This document shows, piece after piece, positions 26,223 through 40,505 of a DNA stretch of 64,000 nt. The notes below the pieces were generated by a model, which had not been told where the DNA came from, did not search any database, and worked only from the letters and a program-made list of their open reading frames with translations. Origin of the DNA: Circinella umbellata (taxonomy: Eukaryota > Mucoromycota > Mucoromycetes > Mucorales > Lichtheimiaceae); NCBI GenBank assembly GCA_025093555.1, contig JAIWNF010000004.1, forward strand, positions 744,001 to 808,000, written 5' to 3'. A program made the translations under genes and the position numbers. The stretch's first letter is position 1. Every line of letters starts with the position of its first letter.

Positions 26223-28211
26223 TGCTGCTCTTTCTGTTTTATTTAGAGTGGGGGAGAAGGGTTGAAGCAAAAGGGAAATTGTTGATGGCTCGAAAATCGG
26301 TCACGACAATAAAATGCGTCACTCAAAGTGCCGGGGTTGTAAATTGTTCGAATTTTTTTTTTTTGAATGGTTACACCATACTCACCTAGATACATGGCAA
26401 ACCATCTATTCCAGGAAGTTCTCTTCTACTACTGCTAGTTTTAAAATATCTGTATCGAAAAATGGATGGCAAACTAATAGTTTAAGCTCTGAATCAACCA
26501 TATATATATATTTTTTTTGCTATAAAAATAAATGACTTGATTCCAATATTTTAAACCACATTTTATCTCTTAAAAAATACTGGTTACGTACTGAGTAGAA
26601 AGTCTTTGCTTTTTGTTCAGCAAGAATATTAGATATTTTCTAAATATACTGCTGATAGATTCTATGTAGTTTTTATTTCTTGAAGGTATGGGCGAACAGA
26701 AAAAATCCATTATAAAGTAATATGCTACACTCGCCATAATGAAAGTCCCACACCCCTGAACTTTTTGTCCTCTGTTTAACATGAGGGCATCCCGGTAAGT
26801 CCTGAATGGTTAAGAGAGTAGAAAGTAACTGTTGTGTTTTATATCCCTTAAAAATGAACTGCCATATTGGGAAGTTGTTGTTTAAAAGGGGGTACGTAGA
26901 TCCCAATAACAATAATAAGCAGGAGATCTATTCATTATCATATTGAATATTATTTATGTTATTGGTAAAAAAATATATAAGGTTTTTTTATGAGAATATA
27001 AGCGATTTCTATACTGAACAAACCTGTTAATTATTATATTTTGTAAACATATAAACATGTATTCAATTTGAAATAGCATATATATTGGCTGGAATACTTT
27101 TTATGTTCAGTGTTTTATATCGAATTCATAAATACGTATCATGTTTAAAACCAAAAGGAAAAGTCTTTGTTTCAAATAAATGTATCCAGTAGCATATGCT
27201 GAACACTATGTGATAGTATTTTTTTTAGAAAACTAATTATTGGAGTCATTCTATAGCTAATGACACAATAATGTCATATAATTTACTATAATAATGATGC
27301 CATCATACTTATTGGATGTTTTCCTCAGATTAGAAGCATGCTGAGTGAAAAAGTAATATTAAGTTTCATTGATCGTATAACAAGTCTATCAACTTTTCTT
27401 TGTAAGAAATCCCTTCATCACGAAAGTTGGAGGTTCACTGTAGAGTTCCCCATTTTTTTTCCTTATAAGTATTCTTTTTTGCATCTCCATAATAATAGAT
27501 TCGAAAAATAAACATTATTGATTATTAAAAACGATTAATGGGTAAATAAAGCATTTCTAGTAGCTCAAGAAAGCGCCTATGAATACTATGAGTATTGAAG
27601 AAATGCGTCTGAATTTTTTTATTTTAAGGCCAAATGAGATGTTTTTGCATTGAAGGGGAAAGTCGTATTATATTACATAATAATTGACACCTCTTATACG
27701 CAAGGAAAAAGTATTTGTCATGAAAAATTGATGTAGCACTTATGTTTAGAAAAAGGACTTGTTTGTCAAAAGTAATAGTATTTTGATTTGACTGATCCGA
27801 CCTCATTTATTTCTTTTACCTGTATGATGGTCATGGTACAAAATGCGATTTCTTTTCTTTAGATAACAAATTATTCATTTGACCAACAATGACCGAATAA
27901 TCTGTACTAACTCCAATACATAGAGAACAGTAACTTTTATTTGAGCTACTGATGTATCAAATTACAACATTAGTAGATGGCGGTTGAAAATAATACATGT
28001 CTACATGACGTGAGCAATTATGATGATGTTTCAAATGCTTGATTGTGACTAAACGAGGTACTTTTTGGTTAGGCAGCATATCCATTCAAAAAAAAAAAAA
28101 AAACAAGCAAAAGATTTGGACTATCTGTTGACAAACAAGTTCATAAATATATTTATTACAAGTCTTTTTTTTAAAAAAAATCAATAAAAGGATATCGTGA
28201 TAGTTTGTTTT
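26223..28211. other. Gene-poor AT-rich tract
   Basis: These 2 kb hold the QCR7 promoter on the left and the 3' flank of the enoyl-CoA isomerase gene on the right. The middle has no recognisable gene. A minus-strand frame at 26673-26912 is the longest in the middle but shows no motif and no start context, and TACGTA occurs near 26586 and 26892. Confidence 0.45.
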
Positions 28212-29313
28212 TTACATTTTGGGTGCTAAGCGGTTATATGGAGCGCTCAACAAACGTACAACATCAACATACATCTAAAATAAAGTAAAACATAAAGTTC
28301 AAAAGCAAAAATTAGCATATGATTGATAACATCTGTTTTTTTTTGTATCACTGTGATATACAAATGTGAAAAGTTAAAAAAAATTACCTCTTCCTTGAGT
28401 TGTCTATAAACGATACCAGATTTAGCTTTAGGGGCCCACTTCAAAGCAAGTTCCTTGGCCTTATCCATAACTTCATTACCAGGACAGATAACATCAACAA
28501 TTCTTTCATTCAAAGCTTCTGTAGCATTGAAACGATGACCTTGTAAGACACAGTTACGGAAGGTATCAGGGTTCATCTTGTAACGAAGCAAGCCTGCCAT
28601 TCCTGGTGGCAAAGAGGAAGGAAGATCAACTTCATTCTATTATATGCATACATTATTACAGTTGTTATGGTTACTGTTGTTATGGTTGTTATGAAATTTT
28701 TTTTTAATATATCTTACCATGCACATAAAACCACGATCATTACGCATAACTCGATAATCTATTATTGAAATCATTATATAATCAACGTGTCAAAATTAGA
28801 AATTTTTATATTGAAGTTAGTTTATTTTTCGTTTCTCTTTCCTACCATGAGCCAAAGCAAGCAAACAACCCTATTTTGAGAGAATTATATTTCTTTTTTA
28901 GTTTATCAAGTAATAAATACACCAAAGAAAAAAGAAATAGCTTTACTTACACCAGCAAAGGCATGCCCATTCAAAGCAGCTACTGTAGGGACACAGAAGG
29001 TCAACATACGGCGCAACATCAACAAGTAGGTTTCCATGAAAGGAATATAGCTAACAGCATGCATAAGATCTAAACCATTGCTATAGATCTTGCCTTCACC
29101 AGTAGTAATGAATGCCATGTCAATGGGATCTTCAGAAGCATTAAAAATATCTTCTACTACTTGAAGTGCATACATAATGCCGCGACAGAATTCGGTTGTG
29201 AAACGATTATCCTTATTGTGCAAATGTAAAATGAACAATGGACCTTCTTGATGAAGGGTCATTTGGTGATTTTCCTTGGAAGGAATAGCAAGAGGGAAGG
29301 CAACTTCAGACAT
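28212..29313 (-). CDS. Enoyl-CoA delta-isomerase/hydratase-like protein, probably peroxisomal
   Basis: Five exons (29313-28951, 28870-28846, 28758-28718, 28636-28388, 28274-28212) give 246 residues. The crotonase-fold signatures are present: ITTGEGKIYSNGLDL (oxyanion-hole region), PTVAALNGHAFAGG, LALAHDYRVM and MCMNEVDLPSS, where the glutamate (about 145) corresponds to the catalytic acid of ECI-type isomerases. This resembles monofunctional delta3-delta2-enoyl-CoA isomerases, which shift double bonds during beta-oxidation of unsaturated fatty acids. The protein ends in PKM, which fits a relaxed type-1 peroxisomal targeting signal; that is an inference. Exons 2 and 3 are very short (25 and 41 nt). 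A hydratase role cannot be ruled out. Confidence 0.88.
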
Positions 29314-32300
29314 TGATGTTAATATTAGGCTGGAAAGAAATAAAAAGGTGTACGGGTAAAACCAGGAAAAAAAGTTGTTCTTTTAAATGTTTATAGGAAA
29401 ATGTGGAGTAAACCTTCACATGTAAATTAATGCTGACAAAATTTCTTTTTGAGTTTGTCATGGTGGTTTTTTTTAAAACTAAACCCAGAAAATCCAGGTC
29501 ACTTTCTCCTTTTAAGTTTTCTCACGTATGTGATATAATGCCCCACATGAATGTGTAACGTTAAATAATCAATATTATTATTATTATTTTTAATCTGTCA
29601 GTTTGCTATTCTATTATACCTAAGAAAAGCGATGTTTATTACCCCCCATTTTTACTTTTGCGAAGTGAGAATTTCAGCTTCGCGTGCCATGCATTTTTAT
29701 TTCTATCTAGTCGACGAGTGCCTTTTTATTATAGCAGTAGCTAGATGTTATGACGACTTTCTACAAAAATCACCCATATATCCTCCACATTCACACACAC
29801 ATACTGTATATATATATATATTGAAGTAAAATGATAGTACGTACATTATCGTTCTTCTGTAGTTAGTTCCGGTAATGAATGATACCTTAGTCTGTTAAAT
29901 AGGTGGACCAATAGTTTAGTTGAGTGGTGTGTAGCAAAGCAATCACATTTCCGAAAGGCACAGATAACATTAGCATTCTTTAATATACGTACTTCCACCA
30001 GATTTAGGTCAACAAAAATGGTATTACCACTAAATCTCACAAGTATAAAAGCGTATTTTTTGCCCTGAAGCCAATAAAAAATTATTGGAAACGGTGATAA
30101 TTCTTAATACCCAGACATCGGGTAATAATAGAAAGTTCGTACTTGATAACTGTAACGCTGTTATAATAATACTTCTGGCTACTACATTTTCATTTTATTT
30201 ATAATCAAATCATCCAAAACGTACTTGGGCCAGGATAATAGCATGGCTCTATCATTTAAAGTTTTCGATAATGAACAATCGCATTGAACCAATCTTAAAT
30301 TTCCTTTATCAGCTTTCCTTATTTTACGGCTTGACAATGTCTTCTTGATAATTCGTACGTAGATTTTAAAGCATGGACTATTGATTATTTCAGATGAACG
30401 GCTGACAAATATACCCCTGAAGAGCTTTTGTTGGCCTTATCAGATCGTATCCAATATACATTAACTCTTATCTGTTACTGTCTAAGAATTTAAACTCAGA
30501 ATGATCAAGTATGCGACAATATACAGCCCTGACTTTAGGAAATTAAGTGAAAATTGTATAACGATGTCTTGCGCCTCGTCAATGTACATCGAAGATTAAC
30601 ATAATGGCTAATCCTAAAATACCTCGACCCAGTATCTACAGTAATCTTCTCAATACTGGACTAAAGTATCCGATTCTAATACCCATCACCCACATAAAAT
30701 AATTAAGCCTACATAACTATAAATAGAGTAGAGAAGATATAAAGTTGCCGTTGTAAAAGACCGTTGTAAAAGATAACTTGATTCTAACTTCAAAAATTAA
30801 ATTATTAAAGATGCGTATATACGTACGTAACAAAATCTCAAATAATCTTGTTTAGTTTTATTTCAAAATAACCAATAATACTCGTCCTGTATTCATCCTT
30901 CAAAACTACTAGCGTACTTCATGCTAAAACAGCCATAAAAGTCTATCACCATTACCCAAAAATATTTTATAAGCTTATAAGTTATGTCATGTTTAAAGGA
31001 TATTACTCCAGGAGGGATTATAACTTGATTCAACTGATAGAAATCCATAAGCTTGCATTGATGATTCAAATCGACCATCACTGTAACCAGCTATTATTGT
31101 ATGTTCTTCAAAACTATGTTCATGATATGGACGGTGTAACTTATCGAATTAACGACAGTGTCTTTTTCGATCTTTCTTTGATGTTGAGTTGAAAAATGAA
31201 AGAGGTGTCTAATATAACGATTTTTTCAAAGGTCATATGTATGTCACCTAAATGATAAATTACATAAATGGGCTTTCATAATCTGAACAATGTATATTAA
31301 AGAATTTACTTTAAATTATGATAGCCTTCTTCTCAAGTAGATCTTTTTAGCACTATTAGAAGTTTCCATGGCACTGCGCAAGGATTTTCGAAGGCGATTT
31401 ACGAGCTCCAATTAGTTAGGTTAACATTACGAAGATAATATTTTACTTCTTTAGAATTTGAAGGGAGGTATTCTTTAAATATACGTAATAAAACCAGATT
31501 GAGCATGTACAAATATTTGGCAATCGAATATTATATAGTTTCCCACCGAAATCCGGTCATTTTAAACTACATCATTTTATAAATTATTGTTGGTGAATTA
31601 CGACGAGCGAAAATGTATCTGATTCTTCATACAACAACCATACATTATAAATGATATTAATTGTGAGTTTCTCTACGTATAGTTGGTCAGCATAATAGTA
31701 CGTAGTGCTTATATATTATGACCAGCAGCTACATATCCTGTCATGTGTAGTATAAATTCAACGTGTCTAGAAGAACGATTGTTGATATATTGTGTATACT
31801 GAATTACTTCCCCGTATATAAACAGTTTCTTATGCTCTTACATACATATTGTTATATATTATATAATTAGTACAGAGAATTTTTGCCCCGTTTATCATAT
31901 AGTAAAATAAATATAACATATATACATGATGACAAATAAAAGTATGGTCTCTACATCGGAACTTTATACTTCAAGAAAAGTACCCCGAATTTATACTTCA
32001 AAGGTGACGGGTCAGTATATCAATTGGTTACTTGTTCAAATAGTCGCTAAAATAAAATACTCATCATGTTGCGCGCCTGTTGTGGATAGCGTAGTATTTC
32101 TGTTTGTTTGTTTGTTTTTAGAAACTAATACGTATTATCTAAACAAAAATGTTCTTTCCCATCACATGTAATTTATTAGTGTTTATCACACTATCGACAT
32201 TGAATCATCTATTAACTTTGATTAGGACGAACAGATCAAGGGCTCGGGAACGGATTGGGAAGGTGTGTGCGCTCGAGAAAAATAGAGTATACTTATTCCA

Positions 32301-34758
32301 GTAAACTCATTTTACATACAGTATGCAAAAAGTAAAGAGATCAGACACTGCAGTTATGTCATGTACAAAAAAAAATGAAACATGAATTTCCTTTGGGCAA
32401 TATTTTTCGACATAAATAGTAGCTTTAAAGATAAAATATGTATTGTATTATTTCGCCTTATGTAAACTAACTTTTTTTCTAAAAAAAAATTAAAGTAGCT
32501 CCCTTCTGTCATGATTTAGTTGCAGCTATAGTGGTCATTTCTCTGTACAGAGCAGAAGGACGAATATGCTCTACATAGTAAACTGTAAATCTAGGGATAT
32601 GATTCCAAAAACGGTTATATGAGTTTTACCATTTACCCTCGTGTTTTTCCGCACCAGTACCATAAATTAAATATTGTCAGCAAAATCATCATCCGGTTAT
32701 TCGTTTTACCGAAGTTAAAAAACAAACCACCACTGTATATTAGGTAATATAGTGTGTTATACTTATTATTTGTTTTAACCAATTATTTAAAAGATATTTT
32801 TACTATATACAGAAAATATCATATGAATATTACATTCAGCAACTAGAAGCAATGGATGTGGCAACTGCATAGTGAGACCAAAATTTAAGATAAAATACCT
32901 GAATACTACTATGTCGTATGAATGATAGCATTTGGATTGTTTTTGATGACAAACTGTCTAAACCAATACAGCTGAAACCGTTTAATCAAATTAAAACAGC
33001 AGCTTTTTTTTATTAAAGTTCATACCATAGAGACCAATCGCTATCACATTGGATGGATGTTAAGTAGGCTCTTAAACTTGTAGCAATACTCGAATCGCTT
33101 ATATAATCCGCGTCTGGTCTTTGAATACTCTATTTGACTAAAATATTATTACCATCATCGTAGTGTTAATGAAAATTATACGTGGTACGTTTTATTCTGT
33201 TAAAGCTTGTGCTATAAACTTCTCTTTGTGATTAAAAATATATGGTGTGGGCTCGTGGTAGATACTTTATATTCGCTAGACGAAGATCTTGTCATCTCAT
33301 CGTAACCGTAGTAGTTGCTGTCGTACTCATAGAAAATCATATTCTCGCTTGCAGCAAAGAGCTTTTCCGTTGTTGTTTTGTTCCAGAATTAAAATGTTTT
33401 TCCTTAATAAACTATCAATCTAATTGTCTTATGGGAATGGAGTGAATTGTAGAAAAATAGCGATATGGGGAAATATAATTCTTGGATAGACTTCGGTACG
33501 AATCCGTCCTAAATTTTAACACGCTCAACATGATCCTGATGTACTACAGCTCCCTAAGTAACTTTAAAGCTAAAATATAAACTCGACCGGTTCATCATAA
33601 TGCTCAATTTGTATTACGTACGTAGTAACTTACTGGAATAACCAAATGCTATTCACTGTTAGTTTTGTTTACTTAATACATAGCAATGACGATGATGACA
33701 TATTTGTCAAATTATTAGTTAATATCATAATAATGATATATGCTGATATTTTACCAGTTCTTTGCTTATAATCTTAGCGTCCCTTAACATGAGTTCAAGG
33801 ACGATTGCTGATAATAGTGGATAATTCATCTCCAGGATTGAAAATGCAGTGTTCTTTCCGTCGTTATTGTTGTTTTTAAATTAAAACTTTAAAGTAAAAT
33901 TTTGTAGCTTAGAAAAACAGCATAATATCGGTTGAACCATTAAATACTGCATAATGTTTAATGGCTCGCTCTTTCATATGAAGACAAAAATGTATATAAA
34001 GTGTTGCGTGTATGTAAGCAATAATTTTACTTCCTTCTTGTCATTTACCATCATCAGCAGTGGTTGAACGGATGCAAATTGTCTGTTGGGCATGCCAATC
34101 AAAGATTTTTAGCGATAATGTCACCGATGCTTGCGCGTTTATCCAAAATGATAGGTACCAAGGTTCTCGAAAGAATTGATATAATTCTTTCAGCAATAAA
34201 CCTTTTGAAATTTACTATCGTTTTTGAAATCATCGTGTTGTCATGCTGTTACAGTACATAGTGTGTAATAATTACGAATGAATTCGAAATAAATTATATC
34301 ATTGAGCAATACGTATGCCATATTGGAGATGAAAAAAGAAAAAGAGCTTTGTTTTTTTCTTTTTTATAATGTTAATACGTAATAGCAAAAAATTCTATAC
34401 TTCAATTGTTTTGCGAATGCTCAATGCATCTACGTAAAATTAAAAACTTGAACTCATCAATAAGTCTCCCAATCCATCATTTTTGTTAAATTGAGATATA
34501 GATTTGGGTTTCAACTTGCGTCACTAACAATGGAAACATTGAGGATTATAAGGTGTATATGATTGCAAAGAGTATCTATTTGGATATTTGCAATTTACAG
34601 TACGTATTATAATTTTTTTTTAAAAATAAAACTGTTTACGGACACCAACAAGCATCAATATCCATATTATTGACAGTTTTGTTGATAATACTAATAGTTT
34701 GAAAAACAGTGTGTATCAATTGATACCAAGAAAAAAACTAACAAACAATATCAGCTAG
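29314..34758. other. Gene desert rich in TACGTA
   Basis: In 5.4 kb I find no gene with domain support, no RNA gene and no intact transposon. Short frames (29846-30040, 30893-31081, 30989-31192, 33242-33445 and others) lack motifs. The palindrome TACGTA occurs repeatedly, for example near 29837, 29982, 30354, 30824, 30828, 31484, 31671, 31698, 32129, 33615, 33619, 34303, 34374, 34429 and 34599. The left edge holds the promoter of the enoyl-CoA isomerase gene. Confidence 0.55.
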
Positions 34759-35181
34759 TTATTGATCCATAATATTAAATTGGATTGAAGTGTGGAGTTT
34801 GGCTAGTTCATCAAGGTCATTAAACAAGTTCTTATTCAAATCGATTAACACATGATATTCTGATCATAAGTTATTGATGGAGTGATTTTGCGTGTTCTTG
34901 ATCTCCTCTATTCACATAAAATTATTCAAGGCATAAAGTGATTCGTTGATGTCATCTAGATTGTTGGAAATCGTACGAACGGCTTGTTCTTGCTTTGGTT
35001 GATTTAAAATTTTATTGTTATTGGTACAAGTAACAGATGTCACACTATTTTAGACAATAAGCTTTTCTTTGTATCGCTGCTTTGACTTTCGAGTAATCTT
35101 TTCGATCGAGTATGTGAGATTATATTGCTGTACCAAGCTAGTATTATGGATGGTCGTAGAAATAGTAACTGTGGGTTGCAT
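34759..35181 (-). pseudogene. Possible decayed open frame (141 codons, three internal stops)
   Basis: From an ATG at 35181 to a TAA at 34759, one minus-strand frame reads through 141 codons with only three internal stops (after about codons 43, 90 and 103). The sequence is helix-prone and Asn/Leu-rich, with stretches such as ISNNLDDINESLYALNN and LIDLNKNLFNDLDELAKL that resemble coiled coils. I do not recognise a family. About ten stops would be expected by chance at this base composition, but many frames were inspected, so a chance frame remains possible. Confidence 0.33.
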
Positions 35182-35689
35182 AATTATTGAAATAAAATTT
35201 TCCTTCAGATGGTAACTGTGTGAAAGTTACATAGAAAGCCCAGAGTTGTGATTTAGATCGTTAGTGCCGTGTCAGTTAACAGTGGTAAGCTAAGTTACAC
35301 AAACGCAATGCCTCACTTAATGTTATTAATTTTCGTAAATCATCGAAGGTTTGTGTGGAGTACTCTAAAAAAGTAGCATCATGCTACACCATTGATATCA
35401 GTCAATTCCCCGTTTCCACACCTTAATTGCTTACTTATCGATGCAATGATAACTGAACTAATTCACCCAAGTCCTTTTGTCTAATCCAATTCTAAAATAT
35501 CTACGCTGTTCCTAATAAGTATATCAGTACTTAAACAACCTCTCCCTCATGAAAATAACCAACGTATCTCGTAAAACATAAATGTATATTATATTAAGTT
35601 TATATACGCTGAGGTTCATAAAAGCGTCATAAAATCGGACAAAGTTTATTCTACTTTCTTTTTTTAATATATATAAAGGGTTATAGAGT
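35182..35689. other. 3' flank of NDUFS8
   Basis: AT-rich spacer after the last NDUFS8 exon. No gene seen. Confidence 0.5.
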
Positions 35690-36873
<1,184 letters not shown>

Positions 36874-37539
36874 GGTTGTAGAGTGGGGAGTGGAGTAAGT
36901 TTAAGGGTGAAGGGCTTTCTCACTGGGATGTAATGGCTAGTATATGTTTTTACCCGACCCGGCTTACTTTGGAAGAAAAATCGTGACGTTGCTTTATTTT
37001 TTTTTTATTTTTGCGCTGGGTTTGCTATATGGGATTTTTTTTAGTCGTTTCGATAACTCATATTTTGAGTATCTAAGATACTTATTTCACATTTATTCAA
37101 ATACCTTGTAATTATAGTCAATTGTATTTTTTATAATATATTAATATAAAAATAAAATAATAAATATATACATCGTTTAGTTTTTAGTAGTTAATATATA
37201 ATTATGATATACGCTTTTCTTTTTTTGAGGTGGTATCTATCTGTTCCACACGCAATAAATATATAATCTTTAATATTTATATATTTTCAATGGTATTGCT
37301 GCTATTATAAATAGAAACCAAACTATTTTAATAAACGAATAATAGAACATCATATTATCTGAATAGCAGTGATTATCATGACAAGTATAGCAACCTCTGT
37401 TGTAACTATAGCGGCAACTATTATCGGCCTTCTCCCAAATCCTGAAATGGAAATGAAAGTCACAGTTGTCAACATTTTGGAACCTTGGTTTTTCTGATAG
37501 TTTTTTGTACTTGCCACACAACCCCTTTACTCGCAAATA
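36874..37539. promoter_or_regulatory. Bidirectional promoter region of NDUFS8 and mitochondrial uS5
   Basis: The 666 bp between the two start codons must hold both promoters. The part within 150 bp of NDUFS8 is relatively GC-rich, and the middle is very AT-rich. A minus-strand frame at 37270-37536 is cysteine-rich but begins with TTG and has no ATG, so it is not called a gene. No known factor site was identified. Confidence 0.5.
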
Positions 37540-38602
37540 ATGTTAGCATTTCAACGGTTACTTGCCAGACCTTTAGGTGCTGCTGCTTCCAAAGCATCGC
37601 CAGGTAATCAAAAACAGCCTTTTTTTTTACATTACGAATAATTTATAACCATGTTTATAAAAAAAGTATTCTAACATAAACACATAAACACGAAACGAAA
37701 ATAAAAATAAAAATAAAAATCAACGACAATAACAATAAAATAGCTGCCTACGCGTGCTGTGCAACTCGTTTATACGCAACCACCGATAGCAATGGTGCTC
37801 GATTCCGTCAAGCTGGTTTAACAAAAGAAAATGTACCTCGATTGGATAAGGTTGATTCAATTCTTGATTTTACTGAATTATCCACAGGCAAAACTCTTGA
37901 CCAACCCAAGTTATTCCCAGCTCACCGTCCTACAGAAGCTGTCATGAACACTGTAACTGAAATTGTCGATACTCCTTTAACTACCGCTGAACAAGCTAGA
38001 CTTTTGAAAAAGACACTTGTTTTAAAACGTGTTGTCAACATGAATGGTAAAGGTAAACAACCTTCCATGTATGCATTGGTCGTTGTTGGTAACGGTAAAG
38101 GATTGGCTGGATATGGTGAAGGTAAAGATGAAGAACCTAGCAGAGCTATTTTCAAGGCTACCAACAGAGCTATAAAAAATCTTCGCTTCTTTGATCGTTA
38201 CGATGATCGAACTATTTCGATGGATATTGAACATAAGTTCCACGCCACAAAGCTTGAATTACGAAGCAGACCTCCAGGTAATTATTAGATGTTTATATAT
38301 ACCTATTTTTTTGTGAATAATGTGTTTTATAGAAAAGTCAAATATTTAGTGTATAAATTCTTTATATATCTTATGTTATATATATAGGATTTGGATGTCG
38401 TGCAAACCATTATATTCATGAAATCTGTCGATGCATTGGTATTCAAGATTTGAGTGGAAAAGTCCGTGGTTCACGGAAACCCATGAATGTAATTAAAGCT
38501 ACATTTGAAGCTTTTTCCAACCAAAAGATGCCCCAAGATATTGCAAAAATGCGTGGAAAGAAATTAGTTGATGTTCAAAGTGTCTACTATGGAAACCATT
38601 AA
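37540..38602 (+). CDS. MRPS5: Mitochondrial small-subunit ribosomal protein uS5m (MRPS5)
   Basis: Three exons (37540-37603, 37744-38277, 38388-38602) give 270 residues. The N-terminus ([18 protein letters not shown]) is a mitochondrial presequence. The S5 RNA-binding domain is clear: [20 protein letters not shown] followed by [21 protein letters not shown], then the alpha helix [15 protein letters not shown]. The C-terminal domain continues with [20 protein letters not shown] and ends [15 protein letters not shown]. The protein is part of the mitoribosomal small subunit near the mRNA entrance and decoding region. It shares a divergent promoter region with NDUFS8, another mitochondrial gene. 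Confidence 0.94.
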
Positions 38603-40505
38603 ACAAAAAAAAAAGTTAGATTGTACAATTAAAAGAAATCCCTCTCCTCATTTACATTTATTACATAGTTTCACGTTTTTCTTTCTTTCTTTCTTTCTCT
38701 CTCTATCTCGCTCTCTGTCTCTCTCTTTGTGTGTCTTCATTTCTATATTAATAACCTCATATTTTCATCTAAAAAAATTATATATTCACGTCAAATCCTG
38801 AAAGTTATTAATATCAAAAGAAGTGTTTCGTTTGTGGACTGTTTTATTTATTAAGAAAATTACATCATTAAACATTAATCATACACGCATACGTATATAT
38901 AATAATAATATTAAATGTAGTACATGATAATGGGGGGGGATCAACATACTTATGCCCACATTATTTCTTATTCCTGAATTAGCGAAATTGAAGAATTGCT
39001 TAGAGCACATCACCTTAGCAGAAGAGATTGAAATATTCTATCCGAGATGTGCAAAGTTAGACTAAAGTATCCTTATAACTTGTTCTTCGTCACTTTCTGG
39101 ATTACGTACGTACTCTACAATCGAAGGATAGTGAAAAACTACCAGACCCAGAGTTAAAAAAATCTTCTGAAGTCATATTTACGCTTCCAAAATGCGACTA
39201 ATGTCAGATTCATCACATATTATAATATTAGATTGTCAAATAATAAGATTTTGGTTTACGTACATCGCGATCTTGGTCAATTTATACCAGTAGATTCACG
39301 TATTTAGCAGATTTACGTATTCAGCAGGTTTTGCAAAACTGATGGTCGTCAACTAAAATTGCCATTCTTGCGACTATATTTGCTATATCAAAATGCAAGC
39401 ATTCTATTTTTGCCTTTGTTAAAAACGAAAGCAAAAAAATGATCTCAAATATAATATAAAATTTAAGTAGTTAATGGCTGTGAAATTTACTGATAACTTT
39501 AATGTTTTCCGTGGGGTTGTTTGAAGAAAATGTAGATACTGTGTATATAGAGGCAGCAGGGCAATATGCTGTCTTGGTTAGAAGCTTTATTTTCGCTGTT
39601 ATTTCCAGCAAACATGTGTTAATAAACTTCCCACATCACACTACCATCGATTATAATAGTTAATTGAAACTTATAGCATTCTTCAAATTTACAATTTCAT
39701 ATCGTATTCAATCTCTTATATCTCAGCGGTATCTTAAGCGTGGCTAGATAATTACAAATATTGGACCAAAGGTAACATCCTTGTACTAGTTAATAATTAT
39801 CAGATAAATTATGCTATTTAATCAATAAAGAGTACATTGATAACGACACTTTCTATAAGAAAATTGAATGCACAAAGAAGGAACCCTCTAAATATACTCG
39901 TAGCTCATTAATAAGTTATACAGAAGTTCATTCGTATGAATGTTGTTAGAAGAACATGCATAACAGAACAAAAAAAAATACTTGCAGTAATTAGTGTTCT
40001 TGAGGATAATGTATGTTGTATGTGTTATGTTCAGAGTGCTTTGATAAACTTATTATATAATATAGTACGCAATTAATTGTAGTTTACTTATTAATAGTAG
40101 CTTTTACATATTGAAGTTTAAAAGTTCTGAAATGAATTATTTAGATATTTAGATTATGAACCTCGAAGAGCTTTGGACCAAAAAAAATTCATACAAATAT
40201 GAAAATAAGAGCCTATCAGTAAGCAGACATTGCCTCTTCATCTATCACATCGACTTCAATTGTAATTAGTAATAAAATGACTAGTAACGAATAGTAGTAA
40301 GAAGTCTATTTTCCAGAATATTTATTAAAAAATAGCAGCTGGCAGGCTAGGAGACCATATTTTTTTTGCGGAAACTGTAGTTAAAATCTCTGATTGACGT
40401 AATTTTTACCTACTGAATGAAAGATTGATTTTTTTTTCTTTTCTCCTCTTATTTCTTTTTTTTCCCTTCTTACAACCTCTTTTTCTTTCCCACCATCCTT
40501 TTAAC
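38603..40505. other. Gene-poor tract upstream of SWI3
   Basis: It begins with the uS5m 3' UTR, which carries a TTTC/CT-rich microsatellite at about 38675-38728. The next 1.7 kb has no recognised gene and has TACGTA copies near 38890, 39104, 39108 and 39262. The last 80 bases are pyrimidine-rich and lead into the SWI3 start codon. Confidence 0.5.
38675..38728. repeat. TTTC/CT-rich microsatellite
   Basis: A run of TTTC units grades into CT repeats in the 3' flank of the mitochondrial uS5 gene. Confidence 0.85.

Noticed and set aside
26673..26912. 79-codon minus-strand frame upstream of QCR7
   Set aside because: No domain, no homologous motif and no link to QCR7 by splicing.
29846..30040. 64-codon minus-strand frame with some protein-like character
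   Set aside because: No family recognised and no flanking exons; kept as noncoding within the desert.
30893..31192. Overlapping plus- and minus-strand frames of about 65 codons
   Set aside because: Both strands look equally open, which is usual for AT-rich DNA; no motif on either.
37270..37536. Cysteine-rich minus-strand frame with a hydrophobic C-terminus between NDUFS8 and uS5m
   Set aside because: It starts with TTG, has no upstream ATG, matches no family I know and lies in a bidirectional promoter.
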